Under the pieces are notes generated by a model, which did no database searches, was not told the origin of the DNA, and saw only the letters and a program-made list of their open reading frames with translations. This document shows, in pieces, positions 1 through 8,346 of a DNA stretch of 64,000 nt. The position numbers and the translations under genes are program-made. Position 1 is the stretch's first letter. The number at the start of each line of letters is the position of its first letter. Source of the DNA: JAXDMU01 sp963762435 (GTDB taxonomy: Bacteria; Pseudomonadota; Alphaproteobacteria; ATCC43930; CGMCC-115725); the NCBI GenBank assembly GCA_963762435.1, contig CAVXLN010000022.1, positions 186,001 to 250,000 on the forward strand. The letters are read 5' to 3'.

Positions 1-52
1 CAACCACGATCGGCTTGCCGATCGGTCCGCCGCCGGGCAGGGTCGGCGGACG

Positions 53-958
53 ATGTTCGATCTCCTCTTCCTCGGCACCTCGGCCAGCGTGCCGTCGCCC
101 GCGCGTAACCAGTCGGCGCTGCTCGTCGCCACGCCTGGCCGGCGCGTCCTGATCGATTGCGGCGAGGGCACGCAGCGGCAGCTGCTCACGGCCGGCGCGG
201 GGTTCCGCCGGCTCGACCGGCTGCTGCTGACTCATGGCCATCTCGACCATATGCTGGGGATTCCCGGCCTGCTGTCGACGCTCGGCCTGCAGGAGCGGCA
301 GGATCCGATGATCGTGAATGGCGGCCCGGAGACGCTGAAGCTCGTCGCCGATGTGCTGGCCGCCCTCTGGGGCGAGGGCCGTGCCCCCATCCCGCTCGAG
401 CTGGTGCCGCTTGTGCCCGGCCGCGTCGCCGAGCTCGACGGCATCACCATCGATTGCTTCCCGGTCGAGCATCGCCGCACCGACAGTTTCGGCTATGTCT
501 TCGAGAGCAGTGCCCGGCGGCATGTACGGCGCGAGCGCCTTACCGAGCTGGGCGTGCCCGACGGGCCGATCCGCAAGGATCTCGCAGCCGGAAAGCCGGT
601 GACGCTGCCCGACGGCAGGGTAATCGATCCCGAAGATGTGCTGGGGCCGGCCTCGCCGGGCACCAAGCTGGTCGTGATCGGCGACGCCGAGACGACAGCA
701 GGCCTCGAGCCTTTCGTCGAGGCAGCCGACGCGCTGGTGATCGAGGCGACCTTCCTCGAGCGCGATGCCGAGACCGCCCGCCGCCATGGTCATCTGACCG
801 CGGCGGAAAGCGCCCGGCTGGCTGCGAGCACCGGCGTGAAGCGACTGATCCTGAAACATATTTCCGACCGTTATCCGACCGAGGAGATCCTCGCCGAAGC
901 GCAGGCAATCTTCGCGGCATCCCATATCGCGTCCGATCTCGAGCGGATCACCATCTGA
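53..958 (+). CDS. rnz: Ribonuclease Z / MBL-fold metallohydrolase
   Basis: This 301-residue protein is a metallo-beta-lactamase-fold hydrolase of the RNase Z type, which cleaves tRNA precursors 3' of the acceptor stem in the cytoplasm. The N-terminus FLGTSASVPSPARN matches the family opening. The zinc motif THGHLDHMLG is at about residues 60-69, a second metal-ligand segment (FPVEHR) follows, and the C-terminal motifs HGHLTAAE and LKHISDRY are present. The length is typical of bacterial RNase Z. The ATG directly follows a GGCGG stretch. The gene runs convergently into urtE with no intergenic base. Some alphaproteobacterial homologues of this subgroup are annotated only as MBL-fold hydrolases, so substrate specificity is inferred. 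Confidence 0.85.
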   Translation: MFDLLFLGTSASVPSPARNQSALLVATPGRRVLIDCGEGTQRQLLTAGAGFRRLDRLLLTHGHLDHMLGIPGLLSTLGLQERQDPMIVNGGPETLKLVADVLAALWGEGRAPIPLELVPLVPGRVAELDGITIDCFPVEHRRTDSFGYVFESSARRHVRRERLTELGVPDGPIRKDLAAGKPVTLPDGRVIDPEDVLGPASPGTKLVVIGDAETTAGLEPFVEAADALVIEATFLERDAETARRHGHLTAAESARLAASTGVKRLILKHISDRYPTEEILAEAQAIFAASHIASDLERITI

Positions 959-1654
959 TCAGACCGACAGGTGCCGGCGCACCTCGGCTTCATGCATCTC
1001 GGCGCGGCTGCCGGCGAGTACGACCTGGCCGCGATCCATCACGACATACTGGTCGGCCAGCTCCTTGGCGAAGTCGAAATATTGCTCGACCAGCACGATC
1101 GCCATCGTCCCCTGGCGCCGGAGATAATCGATGGCGCGGCCGATATCCTTGATGATCGATGGCTGGATGCCCTCGGTCGGCTCGTCGAGGATGAGGAGCT
1201 TCGGGCGCATGACGAGGGCCCGCGCGATGGCGAGCTGCTGCTGCTGCCCGCCCGACAGGTCGCCGCCGCGCCGGCCGAGGAAATCCTTGAGGATCGGGAA
1301 GAGTTCGAACACTTCGGGCGGGATGAAGCGCAGCTTGCGCGGCAGCGGCGCGAAGCCCGTGAGCAGATTTTCCTTCACCGTCAGCAGCGGAAACACCTCG
1401 CGCCCTTGCGGCACCAGCGCGATGCCGCGCCGGGCGCGGAGATGCGGCGACAGTCGGCTGATCTCCTGCCCATCGAAACCGAGCTTGCCGGCCGCGATCG
1501 GGCGCTGGCCGGCGATGGCGCGCATGAGCGTGGTCTTGCCGACGCCGTTGCGGCCAAGCACGGTCGTGACCTCGCCCGGCCGCGCCGTCAGCGACACTTT
1601 GCGCAGCGCCTGTGCGGCGCCATAGAAGACATCGATGCCGTCGACTGTCAGCAT
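959..1654 (-). CDS. urtE: Urea ABC transporter ATP-binding subunit UrtE
   Basis: This is a cytoplasmic ATPase of the branched-chain amino acid/urea (HAAT) ABC family that energises urea import together with UrtD. The Walker A motif GRNGVGKTT, the signature LSGGQQQQLAIARAL and the Walker B motif LLILDEPTEGIQPS are all intact. The phrase EPTEGIQPSII is typical of UrtE rather than of LivF. The start used is the ATG giving MLTVDGIDVFYG. A longer open frame upstream only reads antisense-style low-complexity sequence inside urtD. The gene begins one base after the urtD stop, so it is the last gene of the urtABCDE operon. Confidence 0.95.
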   Translation of the reverse strand: MLTVDGIDVFYGAAQALRKVSLTARPGEVTTVLGRNGVGKTTLMRAIAGQRPIAAGKLGFDGQEISRLSPHLRARRGIALVPQGREVFPLLTVKENLLTGFAPLPRKLRFIPPEVFELFPILKDFLGRRGGDLSGGQQQQLAIARALVMRPKLLILDEPTEGIQPSIIKDIGRAIDYLRRQGTMAIVLVEQYFDFAKELADQYVVMDRGQVVLAGSRAEMHEAEVRRHLSV

Positions 1655-1655
1655 G

Positions 1656-2417
1656 TCAGCGCCCCAGATAGACTTCGACGACGCGCTCGTCGGCCGAGAC
1701 CGCATCGAGCGCGCCTTCGGCCAGCACCGAGCCTTCATGCAGCACCGTCACCTTGACGCCGAGTGCCCGCACGAAATCCATGTCGTGCTCGACCACCAGC
1801 ACCGCGTGCTCGCGGTTGATGTCGCGGAGCAAGGTCGCGGTCTGCGCCGTCTCGGCGTCGGTCATGCCGGCGACCGGTTCGTCAACCAGCAGCACCTTGG
1901 GATTCTGGGCCAAAAGCATGCCGATCTCGAGCCATTGCTTCTGGCCGTGCGAGAGATCGGCGGCGAGGCGCTTGCGATGCGGAGTGAGCCGTGTGATCTC
2001 GAGGATCTCGTCGATGCGCCTCGCCTGCTCGCCACTTGCTTTCTCGAACAGGCGCGCGAACACCTTGCGGGCGCCGGCGAGCGCCAACAGCAGATTATCC
2101 TCGACCAGATGGCTTTCGAACACGGTCGGCTTCTGGAATTTGCGGCCGATGCCGAGCGTCGCGATGGCCGGCTCGTCGAGCCGGGTCAGATCATGCGACC
2201 CGTCGAAATAGACATCGCCCTCGTCCGGCCTGGTCTTGCCGGTGATGACATCCATCATCGTCGTCTTGCCGGCCCCGTTCGGGCCGATCACCGCCCGCAT
2301 CTCGCCCGGCTCCAAGAGCAGCGAGAGGGCATTCAGCGCCTTGAAGCCGTCGAACGAGACGCTGACCTTGTCGAGATAGAGCATGGTCTGAGTGAGCCTG
2401 GGATCGGCCTTGATCAT
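1656..2417 (-). CDS. urtD: Urea ABC transporter ATP-binding subunit UrtD
   Basis: This is the second nucleotide-binding subunit of the urea importer, 253 residues. Walker A is GPNGAGKTT, the signature region is LSHGQKQWLEIGMLL, and Walker B is VLLVDEPVAGM; the SHGQKQWLEIGM wording is characteristic of UrtD. The start ATG overlaps the urtC stop codon in an ATGA quadruplet, indicating translational coupling. Reading of the same frame upstream would run through urtC and is not credible. It pairs with UrtE on the cytoplasmic face of the UrtBC permease. Confidence 0.95.
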   Translation of the reverse strand: MIKADPRLTQTMLYLDKVSVSFDGFKALNALSLLLEPGEMRAVIGPNGAGKTTMMDVITGKTRPDEGDVYFDGSHDLTRLDEPAIATLGIGRKFQKPTVFESHLVEDNLLLALAGARKVFARLFEKASGEQARRIDEILEITRLTPHRKRLAADLSHGQKQWLEIGMLLAQNPKVLLVDEPVAGMTDAETAQTATLLRDINREHAVLVVEHDMDFVRALGVKVTVLHEGSVLAEGALDAVSADERVVEVYLGR

Positions 2418-3562
2418 GGCTCGGAGCGCTCCGCCGTTTCCGCAGCAAGATCCGGCACCAGGGTCCGCGCATGGCGGCGCCCGGCAAACCAATCGGCAGC
2501 GGTGCCGACGATGCCCTTGGGCAGGAGCAGGGTGACCGCGACGAAGAGTGCGCCCAGCGCGAAGAGCCAGTAAGGCGCCAGCGGGCCGCTGGTAAACTCG
2601 GTCTTGAGCCAGTTGACGAGCACGGCGCCCAAGGCGGCACCGGCCAGCGTGCCGCGGCCGCCGACGGCGACCCAGATCACCACCTCGATCGAATTGGCAG
2701 GGGCGAATTCCGACGGGTTGATGATGCCGATCTGCGGCACATAGAGGGCACCCGCAAATCCTGCGATCATGGCCGAGACGACGAAGGCGAACAGCTTGTA
2801 ATTCTCCGGCCGGTAACCCAGGAACCGCGTGCGGGATTCGGCGTCGCGCACAGCGATCAGCACCTTGCCGTAGTTCGACCGCACGAGCAGCCGGACCAGC
2901 ACATAGGCACCCGCCAGCGACAGGGCCGAAAGCGCGCACAGCACGGCGCGAGTCGCTGGCGCCTGGATGTTGAAGCCGAGTATCTCCTTGAAATCGGTCA
3001 GGCCGTTGTTGCCACCGAAGCCGAAATCATTGCGGAAGAAGGTGAGCGTCAGCGCATAGGTCATCGCCTGGGTGATGATCGAGAGATAGACGCCGGTGAC
3101 GCGGGAGCGGAAGGCGAACCAGCCGAAGACGAGCGCCAGCAGGCCCGGCACGGCCAGCACCATGAAGAGCGCATAGGGGAAGTGCTGGAAGCCGTACCAG
3201 GCGAGCGGCAGCTCCTTCCAATTGAGGAACACCATGAAGTCGGGCAGCACCGGATCGCCATAGACGCCGCGCGTGCCGATCTGGCGCATGAGATACATGC
3301 CCATGGCATAGCCGCCGAGCGCGAAGAACGCCCCATGGCCGAGCGACAGGATGCCGCAATAGCCCCAGACGAGATCGAGCGCCAGGGCGAGCAGCCCGTA
3401 GCAAAGATACTTGCCGAGCAGCGGCACGAAATAGCTCGGCATATGGAAGAAGGAACCGTCCGGAACGAGGAGATTGAGCACGGGTGCCGCCAGCGCCACC
3501 AGCACCAGCACGGCCACCACGCCGGCCTCCGTGCGATAGGGCTCGAGCGTGGCCGACTTCAT
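2414..3562 (-). CDS. urtC: Urea ABC transporter permease UrtC
   Basis: This is a 382-residue integral membrane permease of the LivM type with about ten hydrophobic segments. The conserved block YCGILSLGHGAFFALGGYAM lies near residue 70, and ALGYxxxxYK-like and GGRGTLAGAALGAV motifs occur in the C-terminal half (around residues 290-300), as expected for the EAA-like loop that contacts the ATPases. It starts in an ATGA overlap with urtB and ends in one with urtD. It forms the translocation pathway with UrtB in the inner membrane. Confidence 0.95.
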   Translation of the reverse strand: MKSATLEPYRTEAGVVAVLVLVALAAPVLNLLVPDGSFFHMPSYFVPLLGKYLCYGLLALALDLVWGYCGILSLGHGAFFALGGYAMGMYLMRQIGTRGVYGDPVLPDFMVFLNWKELPLAWYGFQHFPYALFMVLAVPGLLALVFGWFAFRSRVTGVYLSIITQAMTYALTLTFFRNDFGFGGNNGLTDFKEILGFNIQAPATRAVLCALSALSLAGAYVLVRLLVRSNYGKVLIAVRDAESRTRFLGYRPENYKLFAFVVSAMIAGFAGALYVPQIGIINPSEFAPANSIEVVIWVAVGGRGTLAGAALGAVLVNWLKTEFTSGPLAPYWLFALGALFVAVTLLLPKGIVGTAADWFAGRRHARTLVPDLAAETAERSEP

Positions 3563-5154
3563 GCTTCGACGGCCCTTCCCTTGAGCGCGAACATGCCGCG
3601 CGGGCGCCGCTGCATGAAGAGGATGAGGAAGACCAGGATCGCGATCTTGGCCAGCACGGCGCCGGCGAAGGGCTCCAGGAACTTGTTGGCGATGCCGAGC
3701 GTGAAGGCGCCGACCAGCGTGCCCCAGAGATTGCCGACCCCGCCGAACACCACGACCATGAAGGAATCGATGATGTAGCCCTGGCCGAGATTGGGGCTGA
3801 CATTGTCGATCTGCGACAGCGCCACGCCGGCAATTCCGGCGATGCCGGAGCCGAGCCCGAAGGTGAGCGCATCGACGGTCGGTGTCGCGATCCCCATCGA
3901 GGCGGCCATGCGCCGGTTCTGCGTCACCGCCCGCATCTGGAGACCCATCGGCGTGAAGCGCAGCAACAGGTTCAAGCCGACGAAGGTTGCGAGCGCGAAC
4001 AGCACGATCCAGAGCCGGCCATAAGTGATCTGCAGCCCGAACGCCTCGAACGCGCCCGACATGTAAGAGGGCGCGTCGACCTCGCGATTATCCGGGCCGA
4101 AATAGCTGCGGATCGCCTGCTGCAGGATGAGGCTCAAACCCCAGGTGGCGAGCAGCGTCTCGAGCGGGCGGCCATAGAGGAAACGGATGATGCCGCGCTC
4201 GATGACGACGCCGACGAATCCCGTCACCAGGAAGGCCAGCGGCACCGCGATCGGCAGCGACCAGTCGAAGAGGCCGGGTGCGGAATTGCGGATGATCTCC
4301 TGCACTACGAAGGTCACATAGGCGCCGAGCATGATCATCTCGCCATGCGCCATGTTGATGACGCCCATCACGCCGAAGGTGATGGCGAGGCCGATCGCGG
4401 CCAGCAGCAGGATCGAGCCCAGGGAGATGCCGTACCAGATGTTCTGCACCGTGGCAGCGAATACCTGAGTCCGCTGCGCCCCCTCGACGGCCGACGTAAT
4501 CGCCGCCTTGAGCGGCGCCGACATTCCGTCGCTCGAGACGCCCTGCAGCGCCCCCAGCGCATCCTGGTCGCCGCGCTTGGCGAGAATGCCGGCGGCGGCG
4601 ATGCGCTGATCCTCGGGCGCGTCGTTCTGGCCGATGACGATGGCGGCGCGCGCGTCCCTGAGCGCCGCCGCGATGGTCGCGTCCTTCTCAGCCGCGATCG
4701 CCTTGTCGAGTGCCGGCAAGGAGGAGGCGTCGCGCGACATGAAGACCGATTGCGCGGCGGCGAGCCGCTTTGCCGGGTCGGGCGACAAGAGCGTGAGCGT
4801 GCCCATCACCGCCTCGGCGAGCGAGCGGACCCGGTTGTTGAGCCGCACCGGCTGCGGTTCCGCGGCCGGTGTTGCCGCCGCACCGGTCGCGGCATCGACG
4901 AAGGTGCCGGACGGCGTTTGGATGAAGACGCTCGCCGGATCAGCCGTGAAGAAAAGCTTCTCTGCCTGTAGTGCCGCGATGATGTCAGCGGCACGCGGGT
5001 CGCCGCTCGCCACGATCTGGTCGATCGCATCGACCGTGTCGGAATAATCGTCCGTGGTGAAGCCCTGCAGGGCCGCTTCGAGCTCGGCCGCGTACGCCGT
5101 GCCGGTGAACAGCAGGGCCAAAACAACGAAGAGCCGAACGAGTCCGAGGCGCAT
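3559..5154 (-). CDS. urtB: Urea ABC transporter permease UrtB
   Basis: This is the 531-residue LivH-type permease of the urea importer. A signal-peptide-like start (MRLGLVRLFVVLALLFTGTAYA) is followed by a periplasmic domain of about 200 residues that is specific to UrtB and absent from LivH. The permease core follows, with INMAHGEMIMLGAYVTFV and GGVGNLWGTLVGAF motifs. The HEAT-like periplasmic part explains why it is much longer than LivH. It is the second gene of the operon and overlaps urtC by four bases. The 195-base gap to urtA holds two inverted repeats, so its expression may be lower than that of the binding protein. Confidence 0.95.
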   Translation of the reverse strand: MRLGLVRLFVVLALLFTGTAYAAELEAALQGFTTDDYSDTVDAIDQIVASGDPRAADIIAALQAEKLFFTADPASVFIQTPSGTFVDAATGAAATPAAEPQPVRLNNRVRSLAEAVMGTLTLLSPDPAKRLAAAQSVFMSRDASSLPALDKAIAAEKDATIAAALRDARAAIVIGQNDAPEDQRIAAAGILAKRGDQDALGALQGVSSDGMSAPLKAAITSAVEGAQRTQVFAATVQNIWYGISLGSILLLAAIGLAITFGVMGVINMAHGEMIMLGAYVTFVVQEIIRNSAPGLFDWSLPIAVPLAFLVTGFVGVVIERGIIRFLYGRPLETLLATWGLSLILQQAIRSYFGPDNREVDAPSYMSGAFEAFGLQITYGRLWIVLFALATFVGLNLLLRFTPMGLQMRAVTQNRRMAASMGIATPTVDALTFGLGSGIAGIAGVALSQIDNVSPNLGQGYIIDSFMVVVFGGVGNLWGTLVGAFTLGIANKFLEPFAGAVLAKIAILVFLILFMQRRPRGMFALKGRAVEA

Positions 5155-5240
5155 GCGAGCTTCCAGGAAAAGGGCGGGCGGTGGAGCAGCACTCCCTCTC
5201 TACCCCATTGAGGTGGAGAGGGCCGGGGTGAGGCGGGGAA

Positions 5241-5275
5241 CGCTCAAAAGTGATTCCATTCCAATATTTTGAGCG
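5241..5275. repeat. Inverted repeat between urtA and urtB
   Basis: A perfect 9-base inverted repeat, CGCTCAAAA and TTTTGAGCG, encloses a 17-base loop. It lies in the urtB-urtA gap next to a GGTGGAGAGGGCCGGGGTGAGG stretch that looks like a dispersed intergenic repeat. On the transcript it could fold as a processing or stabilising hairpin between the two cistrons. Confidence 0.5.
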
Positions 5276-5300
5276 GCTCCGCGACCCACCTCATCCTCAA

Positions 5301-5330
5301 TCCTTCTCCCCCCTAAAGGGCGGAGAAGGA
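5301..5330 (-). terminator. Hairpin downstream of urtA (possible attenuator)
   Basis: TCCTTCTCC pairs with GGAGAAGGA, and the CCCT/AGGG bases inside extend the helix, just after the urtA stop. On the urtA strand there is no U-run after it, so it is more likely a partial terminator or 3'-end stabiliser that lets the abundant binding-protein mRNA outlast the urtBCDE part. On the plus strand the hairpin is followed by TTTT, but no gene reads into it from that side. Confidence 0.45.
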
Positions 5331-5349
5331 TTTTCACTCGACCGGCTGC

Positions 5350-6642
5350 TCAGCCGGCGCCCATGCACTTGTTGGTCTTCACATTGAAATTGCCGCATTT
5401 CTTTTCGACCCAGTCGCCGACCAGGTCCTTCGAGCCTTCGAGATATTTCGACCAGGCATCGCCCGGGACCAGTGTCTTGGTCTTCCAGACCACGTCGAAC
5501 TGGCCGTCCGCCTTGATCTCGCCGATATAGACCGGCTTGGTGATGTGATGGTTCGGCAGCATCTTCGCGATGCCGCCAGTCAGGTTCGCCTGCTCGATGC
5601 CGGGCAGCGTGTCGATCACCTTGTCGGGGGCCACCGTGCCCGCCTTCTCGACCGCCTTCACCCACATGTTGAAGCCGATGTAATGAGCCTCCATCGGGTC
5701 GTTGGTCGTGCGCTTCGGATTCTTGGTGAAGTCGTGCCATTCCTTGATGAAGGCCTCGTTCGCCGGCGTCTTGATCGATTCGAAATAATTCCAGGCGGCG
5801 AGATGGCCGACCAGCGGCTTGGTATCGATGCCGGCCAGCTCTTCCTCGCCGACCGAGAAGGCCACGACCGGAATGTCGGTCGCCTTGATGCCTTGATTGC
5901 CGAGCTCCTTGTAGAAGGGCACGTTGGCGTCGCCATTGATGGTCGATACCACGGCCGTCTTCTTGCCCTCGGCCCCGAACTTCTTGATCCGGGCGACCTC
6001 GGTCTGCCAATCGGAGAAGCCGAACGGCGTGTAGTTGATCAGGATATCCTCTTCCTTGACCCCCTTCGATTTGAGGAAGGCTTCGAGGATCTTGTTGGTC
6101 GTGCGCGGATAGACATAGTCGGTGCCTTCGAGCACCCAGCGCTTCACCTCGCCGCCTTCCTTGGACATGAGGTACTCGACGGCCGGGATCGCCTGCTGGT
6201 TGGGGGCGGCGCCCGTATAGAAGACGTTCCGCTCGCTCTCCTCGCCCTCATATTGGACGGGATAGAACAGGATCGAATCGAGCTCCTTGAAGACCGGCAG
6301 GACCGATTTGCGCGACACCGAGGTCCAGCAGCCGAACACGACCGAGACCTTGTCGGCCGTGATGAGCTCGCGCGCCTTCTCGGCGAAGAGCGGCCAGTTG
6401 GATGCGGGATCGACGACGACCGCTTCGAGCTTCTTGCCGAGTACGCCGCCCTTCTTGTTCTGCTCCTCGATCAGCATGAGCATGACGTCTTTGAGCGTTG
6501 TCTCCGAGATCGCCATCGTGCCCGACAGCGAATGGAGAATGCCGATCTTGATCGTTTCTTCCGCGAAGGCGGGGAATGCGCGGAACCCGGCGCTGAGCCC
6601 GGTCGCCGCAGCCGCCTGCATAAGCTGACGCCTGTTAATCAT
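5350..6642 (-). CDS. urtA: Urea ABC transporter substrate-binding protein UrtA
   Basis: This is the periplasmic urea-binding protein, 430 residues. The start chosen gives MINRRQLMQAAAATGLSAGF, a twin-Arg-like leader (NRRQLMQ) with a hydrophobic stretch and an AFA cleavage region; it is preceded by a GGGAGGG ribosome site, unlike the longer frame. The mature start IKIGILHSLSGTMAISET and the block ASNWPLFAEKARELI are standard for UrtA. Residues FGCWTSVSRKSVLPV are the ligand-pocket region. It is the first gene of urtABCDE and is divergent from ureD. A sigma-54 promoter lies 37 bases upstream, pointing to induction under nitrogen limitation. Confidence 0.96.
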   Translation of the reverse strand: MINRRQLMQAAAATGLSAGFRAFPAFAEETIKIGILHSLSGTMAISETTLKDVMLMLIEEQNKKGGVLGKKLEAVVVDPASNWPLFAEKARELITADKVSVVFGCWTSVSRKSVLPVFKELDSILFYPVQYEGEESERNVFYTGAAPNQQAIPAVEYLMSKEGGEVKRWVLEGTDYVYPRTTNKILEAFLKSKGVKEEDILINYTPFGFSDWQTEVARIKKFGAEGKKTAVVSTINGDANVPFYKELGNQGIKATDIPVVAFSVGEEELAGIDTKPLVGHLAAWNYFESIKTPANEAFIKEWHDFTKNPKRTTNDPMEAHYIGFNMWVKAVEKAGTVAPDKVIDTLPGIEQANLTGGIAKMLPNHHITKPVYIGEIKADGQFDVVWKTKTLVPGDAWSKYLEGSKDLVGDWVEKKCGNFNVKTNKCMGAG

Positions 6643-6678
6643 GTCCTGCCCTCCCCTCAATGAGCGGAGTCCCCACGG

Positions 6679-6694
6679 TGCAACGGCCATGCCA
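6679..6694 (-). promoter_or_regulatory. Sigma-54 (RpoN) promoter of urtA
   Basis: Read on the minus strand the bases are TGGCATGGCCGTTGCA, matching the -24/-12 consensus TGGCACG-N4-TTGCA except for one base, with the invariant GG and GC at the right spacing. The predicted transcript start lies about 25 bases before the urtA start codon. This fits the known NtrC/RpoN control of urea transporters, but I did not identify a clear NtrC site. Confidence 0.72.
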
Positions 6695-6841
6695 GCGACG
6701 GCGGGGTTGAGGCTCGCCTTAAGCGGGTGGATGAATTGATCGAATTTTGTGCAAATCTAAGGATTCTGCCCAATTCACACTCTTCCGGACCGTGCCGCGT
6801 CGCCTCGCTACGGTTGATGCGAGCTGCTAGAGTGGCGCCTC

Positions 6842-7696
6842 ATGAGCCCTCGATCGGCCCGCGCCATACCTCCGCCGCAACCGCATGAAACGCTGCTCCC
6901 CGCCTATATCCGGGCAGCGGGTGCCGTGACGCTGGGTTTCGCGGCCGGACGTAGCGGTACACGGCTGGTCGAGCGCGCCGATGGCGGGGGCTATCTGGTG
7001 CGGACACCGCGACCGCATGCGGGCTCATGCGAGGCAGTGCTGATCAATACGGGCGGCGGCATGGCCGGCGGCGATCGGCTGGCGCTCACCGCCACGACCG
7101 GCCCCGACGCCGATGCCGTCATCACGACCCAGGCGGCCGAGAAGATCTATCGCTCGCAAGGTCCCGCGACCGAGATCGAGGTCGGCCTCACGCTCGGATC
7201 TCGAAGCCGGCTCGCCTGGCTGCCGCAGGAGACGATCCTCTTTTCCGGCAGCCGCTTGAACCGCCGCCTCGCCGCCGAGCTCCCCGGCGATGCCACGCTG
7301 ACCATCGCCGAAATGCTCGTCTTCGGCCGCACCGCCATGCAGGAAACGGTCGAGACCGGCGATCTGCGCGACCGCTGGCGCATCCGGCGCGACGGCCGGC
7401 TGATCTTCGCCGACGAGGTCCGGCTCGCGGCCGCGCCAGCCCGGCTGCTCGAGCGCAAAGCGTCGGGCAACGGCGCCCGCGCCCTGGCAACGATCCTGCA
7501 TATTGCTCCCGAGGCCGAGGCGAGGCTCGACGGCATGCGCGCGCTGCCGGTATCGGGCTTGGTCGAGAGCGGCGCGAGCGCCTGGGACGGTATGCTGCTG
7601 ATGCGTTTCGTGGCGCAGGATGCGCAGGCGCTGCGCCACGATCTCGTGGCTGCGATCGAGTGGCTGCGCGGCGCGCCGGTCCCGCGGTCATGGTGA
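6842..7696 (+). CDS. ureD: Urease accessory protein UreD
   Basis: UreD is the urease-binding scaffold that recruits the UreFG complex for nickel insertion and lysine carbamylation. The 284-residue protein has the family blocks INTGGGMAGGDRLAL, TTQAAEKIYRS, LAWLPQETILF and AEMLVFGRTAM in the expected order. It is the first gene of the urease operon, divergent from urtA across a 199-base region. The ATG follows a weak ribosome site. The next gene (ureAB) begins 16 bases after its stop. Confidence 0.95.
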   Translation: MSPRSARAIPPPQPHETLLPAYIRAAGAVTLGFAAGRSGTRLVERADGGGYLVRTPRPHAGSCEAVLINTGGGMAGGDRLALTATTGPDADAVITTQAAEKIYRSQGPATEIEVGLTLGSRSRLAWLPQETILFSGSRLNRRLAAELPGDATLTIAEMLVFGRTAMQETVETGDLRDRWRIRRDGRLIFADEVRLAAAPARLLERKASGNGARALATILHIAPEAEARLDGMRALPVSGLVESGASAWDGMLLMRFVAQDAQALRHDLVAAIEWLRGAPVPRSW

Positions 7697-7712
7697 AGAA
7701 GGAGAAGAAACG

Positions 7713-8333
7713 ATGCTTCTGACGCCGCATGAGAAGGACAAGCTGCTCATCGCCATGGCGGCCAATGTCGCCCGGCGGCGGCTCGAGCGCGGCGTCAAGC
7801 TCAACTATCCGGAAGCGGTGGCGCTCATCACCGATTTCATCGTCGAGGGTGCCCGCGACGGTCGCTCGGTCGCCGAGCTTATGAATGACGGCGCCAAGGT
7901 GCTGCGGCCCGACCAGGTGATGCCTGGCATCGCCGCCATGATCCCCGACGTCCAGGTCGAAGCCACATTTCCCGACGGCACCAAGCTCGTCACCGTGCAC
8001 GACCCGATCCGCGGGGCGGAGGACAGCGTCCAGCCCGGCGAGATCATCACGCGAGCAGGCGACATCATCCTCAATGAAGGCCGCGCGACCGTGACGCTGA
8101 CCGTCGCCAATACCGGCGACCGGCCGATCCAGGTCGGTTCGCACTATCATTTCTTCGAGACCAATGCGGGACTTGCCTTTGATCGTGCGCAGACGCGGGG
8201 CATGCGGCTCGACATCGCGGCCGGCACCTCCGTGCGCTTCGAACCGGGGCAAAGCCGCGAGGTCAGGCTGGTGCCGCTGGCCGGAGACCGGGCGGTCTAT
8301 GGCTTCCGCCAGGATGTGATGGGCAAGCTCTGA
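7713..8333 (+). CDS. ureAB: Urease gamma-beta fusion subunit (UreA-UreB)
   Basis: This 206-residue polypeptide joins the urease gamma chain (about residues 1-100: LLTPHEKDKLLIAMAANVAR, LNYPEAVALIT, VMPGIAAMIPDVQVEATFPD) to the beta chain (about residues 105-206: PGEIITRAGDIILNEGR, VGSHYHFFETNAGLAFDR, FEPGQSREVRLVPLAG). Most bacteria encode these separately; the fusion is known from Helicobacter UreA and some alphaproteobacteria. The start ATG follows GGAGAAGAA at good distance; upstream codons in this frame are antisense-like. It assembles with UreC into the cytoplasmic apo-urease. Confidence 0.95.
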   Translation: MLLTPHEKDKLLIAMAANVARRRLERGVKLNYPEAVALITDFIVEGARDGRSVAELMNDGAKVLRPDQVMPGIAAMIPDVQVEATFPDGTKLVTVHDPIRGAEDSVQPGEIITRAGDIILNEGRATVTLTVANTGDRPIQVGSHYHFFETNAGLAFDRAQTRGMRLDIAAGTSVRFEPGQSREVRLVPLAGDRAVYGFRQDVMGKL

Positions 8334-8346
8334 GGAAGATGACGCC

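Noticed and set aside
1..52. Possible end of an upstream gene at the left edge
   Set aside because: Fifty-two bases with no motif or clear stop codon arrangement are not enough to support a call.
3484..4971. Long open frame on the plus strand across urtB and urtC
   Set aside because: It is antisense to two clear permease genes, is full of His, Arg, Asp and Glu with no recognisable motif, and is explained by GC-rich codon bias.
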